The position numbers and the translations under genes are program-made. This document shows, piece by piece, positions 13,382 to 13,408 of a DNA stretch of 13,408 nucleotides (the first letter of the stretch is position 1; each line of letters starts with the position of its first letter). The stretch covers positions 1 to 13,408 of the forward strand of contig JAZQUM010000091.1 in NCBI GenBank assembly GCA_045631305.1, in the 5' to 3' direction. Source of the stretch: JAZQUM01 sp045631305 (lineage in GTDB: Bacteria; Bacillota; Clostridia; Oscillospirales; Oscillospiraceae). The notes under the pieces were generated by a model, which saw only the letters and a program-made list of their open reading frames with translations, ran no database searches and was not told the origin of the DNA.

Positions 13382-13408
13382 AAGTCGGAGGCCAAGCGGT
13401 CTTAGGAA

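Noticed and set aside
13270..13395. N-terminal extension of Mfd by 42 residues from a TTG.
   Set aside because: The added residues do not look like Mfd, the frame crosses the hairpin and predicted promoter, and a ribosome site precedes the inner ATG.
13383..13408. Right edge resembling a tRNA D-arm (GGCCAAGCGGTC).
   Set aside because: Base 8 and D-stem pairing do not fit and no acceptor or anticodon arm can be seen before the window ends.
13380..13408. Possible C-terminus of a minus-strand gene (eight codons then TAA at 13380-13382).
   Set aside because: Far too short to support; an open stretch of eight codons is expected by chance.

Overview
The window holds chromosomal housekeeping and energy genes of an anaerobic Gram-positive bacterium, most likely a Clostridia member of the gut Oscillospiraceae/Ruminococcaceae type. 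That placement is inferred from a clostridial-order rnfCDGEAB operon, PrsA-type lipoprotein foldase logic, strong AGGAGG-type ribosome sites and moderate-to-high GC; no rRNA or other marker is present to confirm it. I see no phage, insertion sequence, CRISPR array, tRNA or rRNA.

Layout, left to right. (1) 1-4575, minus strand: a compact Rnf operon read in the order rnfC, rnfD, rnfG, rnfE, rnfA, rnfB, with rnfB cut by the left edge. Gaps are 3 to 12 nt or 4-nt ATGA overlaps. (2) About 4576-4774: a divergent, AT-rich promoter region. It has a good sigma-A-type promoter for rnf on the minus strand and an extended -10 promoter for the next gene on the plus strand, with a perfect 14-bp inverted repeat between the two -35 boxes. 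(3) 4775-5497, plus strand: a DUF975-type multi-pass membrane protein, the only plus-strand gene. (4) 5505-5534: a strong bidirectional terminator between convergent genes. (5) 5541-8528, minus: a 995-residue fusion of a MacB/LolD-type ATPase with an FtsX-type permease carrying an unusually large extracytoplasmic domain. (6) 8529-8674: its promoter region, a 12-bp palindrome and the terminator of the next operon. (7) 8675-13269, minus: mfd (transcription-repair coupling factor), translationally coupled through ATGA to a parvulin-type (PpiC) lipoprotein foldase. (8) 13270-13408: the mfd promoter and a plus-oriented terminator-like hairpin.

How they work together: the Rnf complex oxidises reduced ferredoxin with NAD+ and pumps Na+ or H+ across the membrane, giving a fermenting anaerobe an ion gradient. 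The other genes are functionally separate: a membrane protein of unknown role, an exporter or mechanotransmission-type ABC protein, DNA repair, and a surface-protein foldase. I found no clear evidence of a wholly new system. The points most worth a second look are the operator-like repeat between rnf and the DUF975 gene, the giant Met-patterned extracellular domain of the ABC protein, and the orphan plus-strand terminator upstream of mfd.
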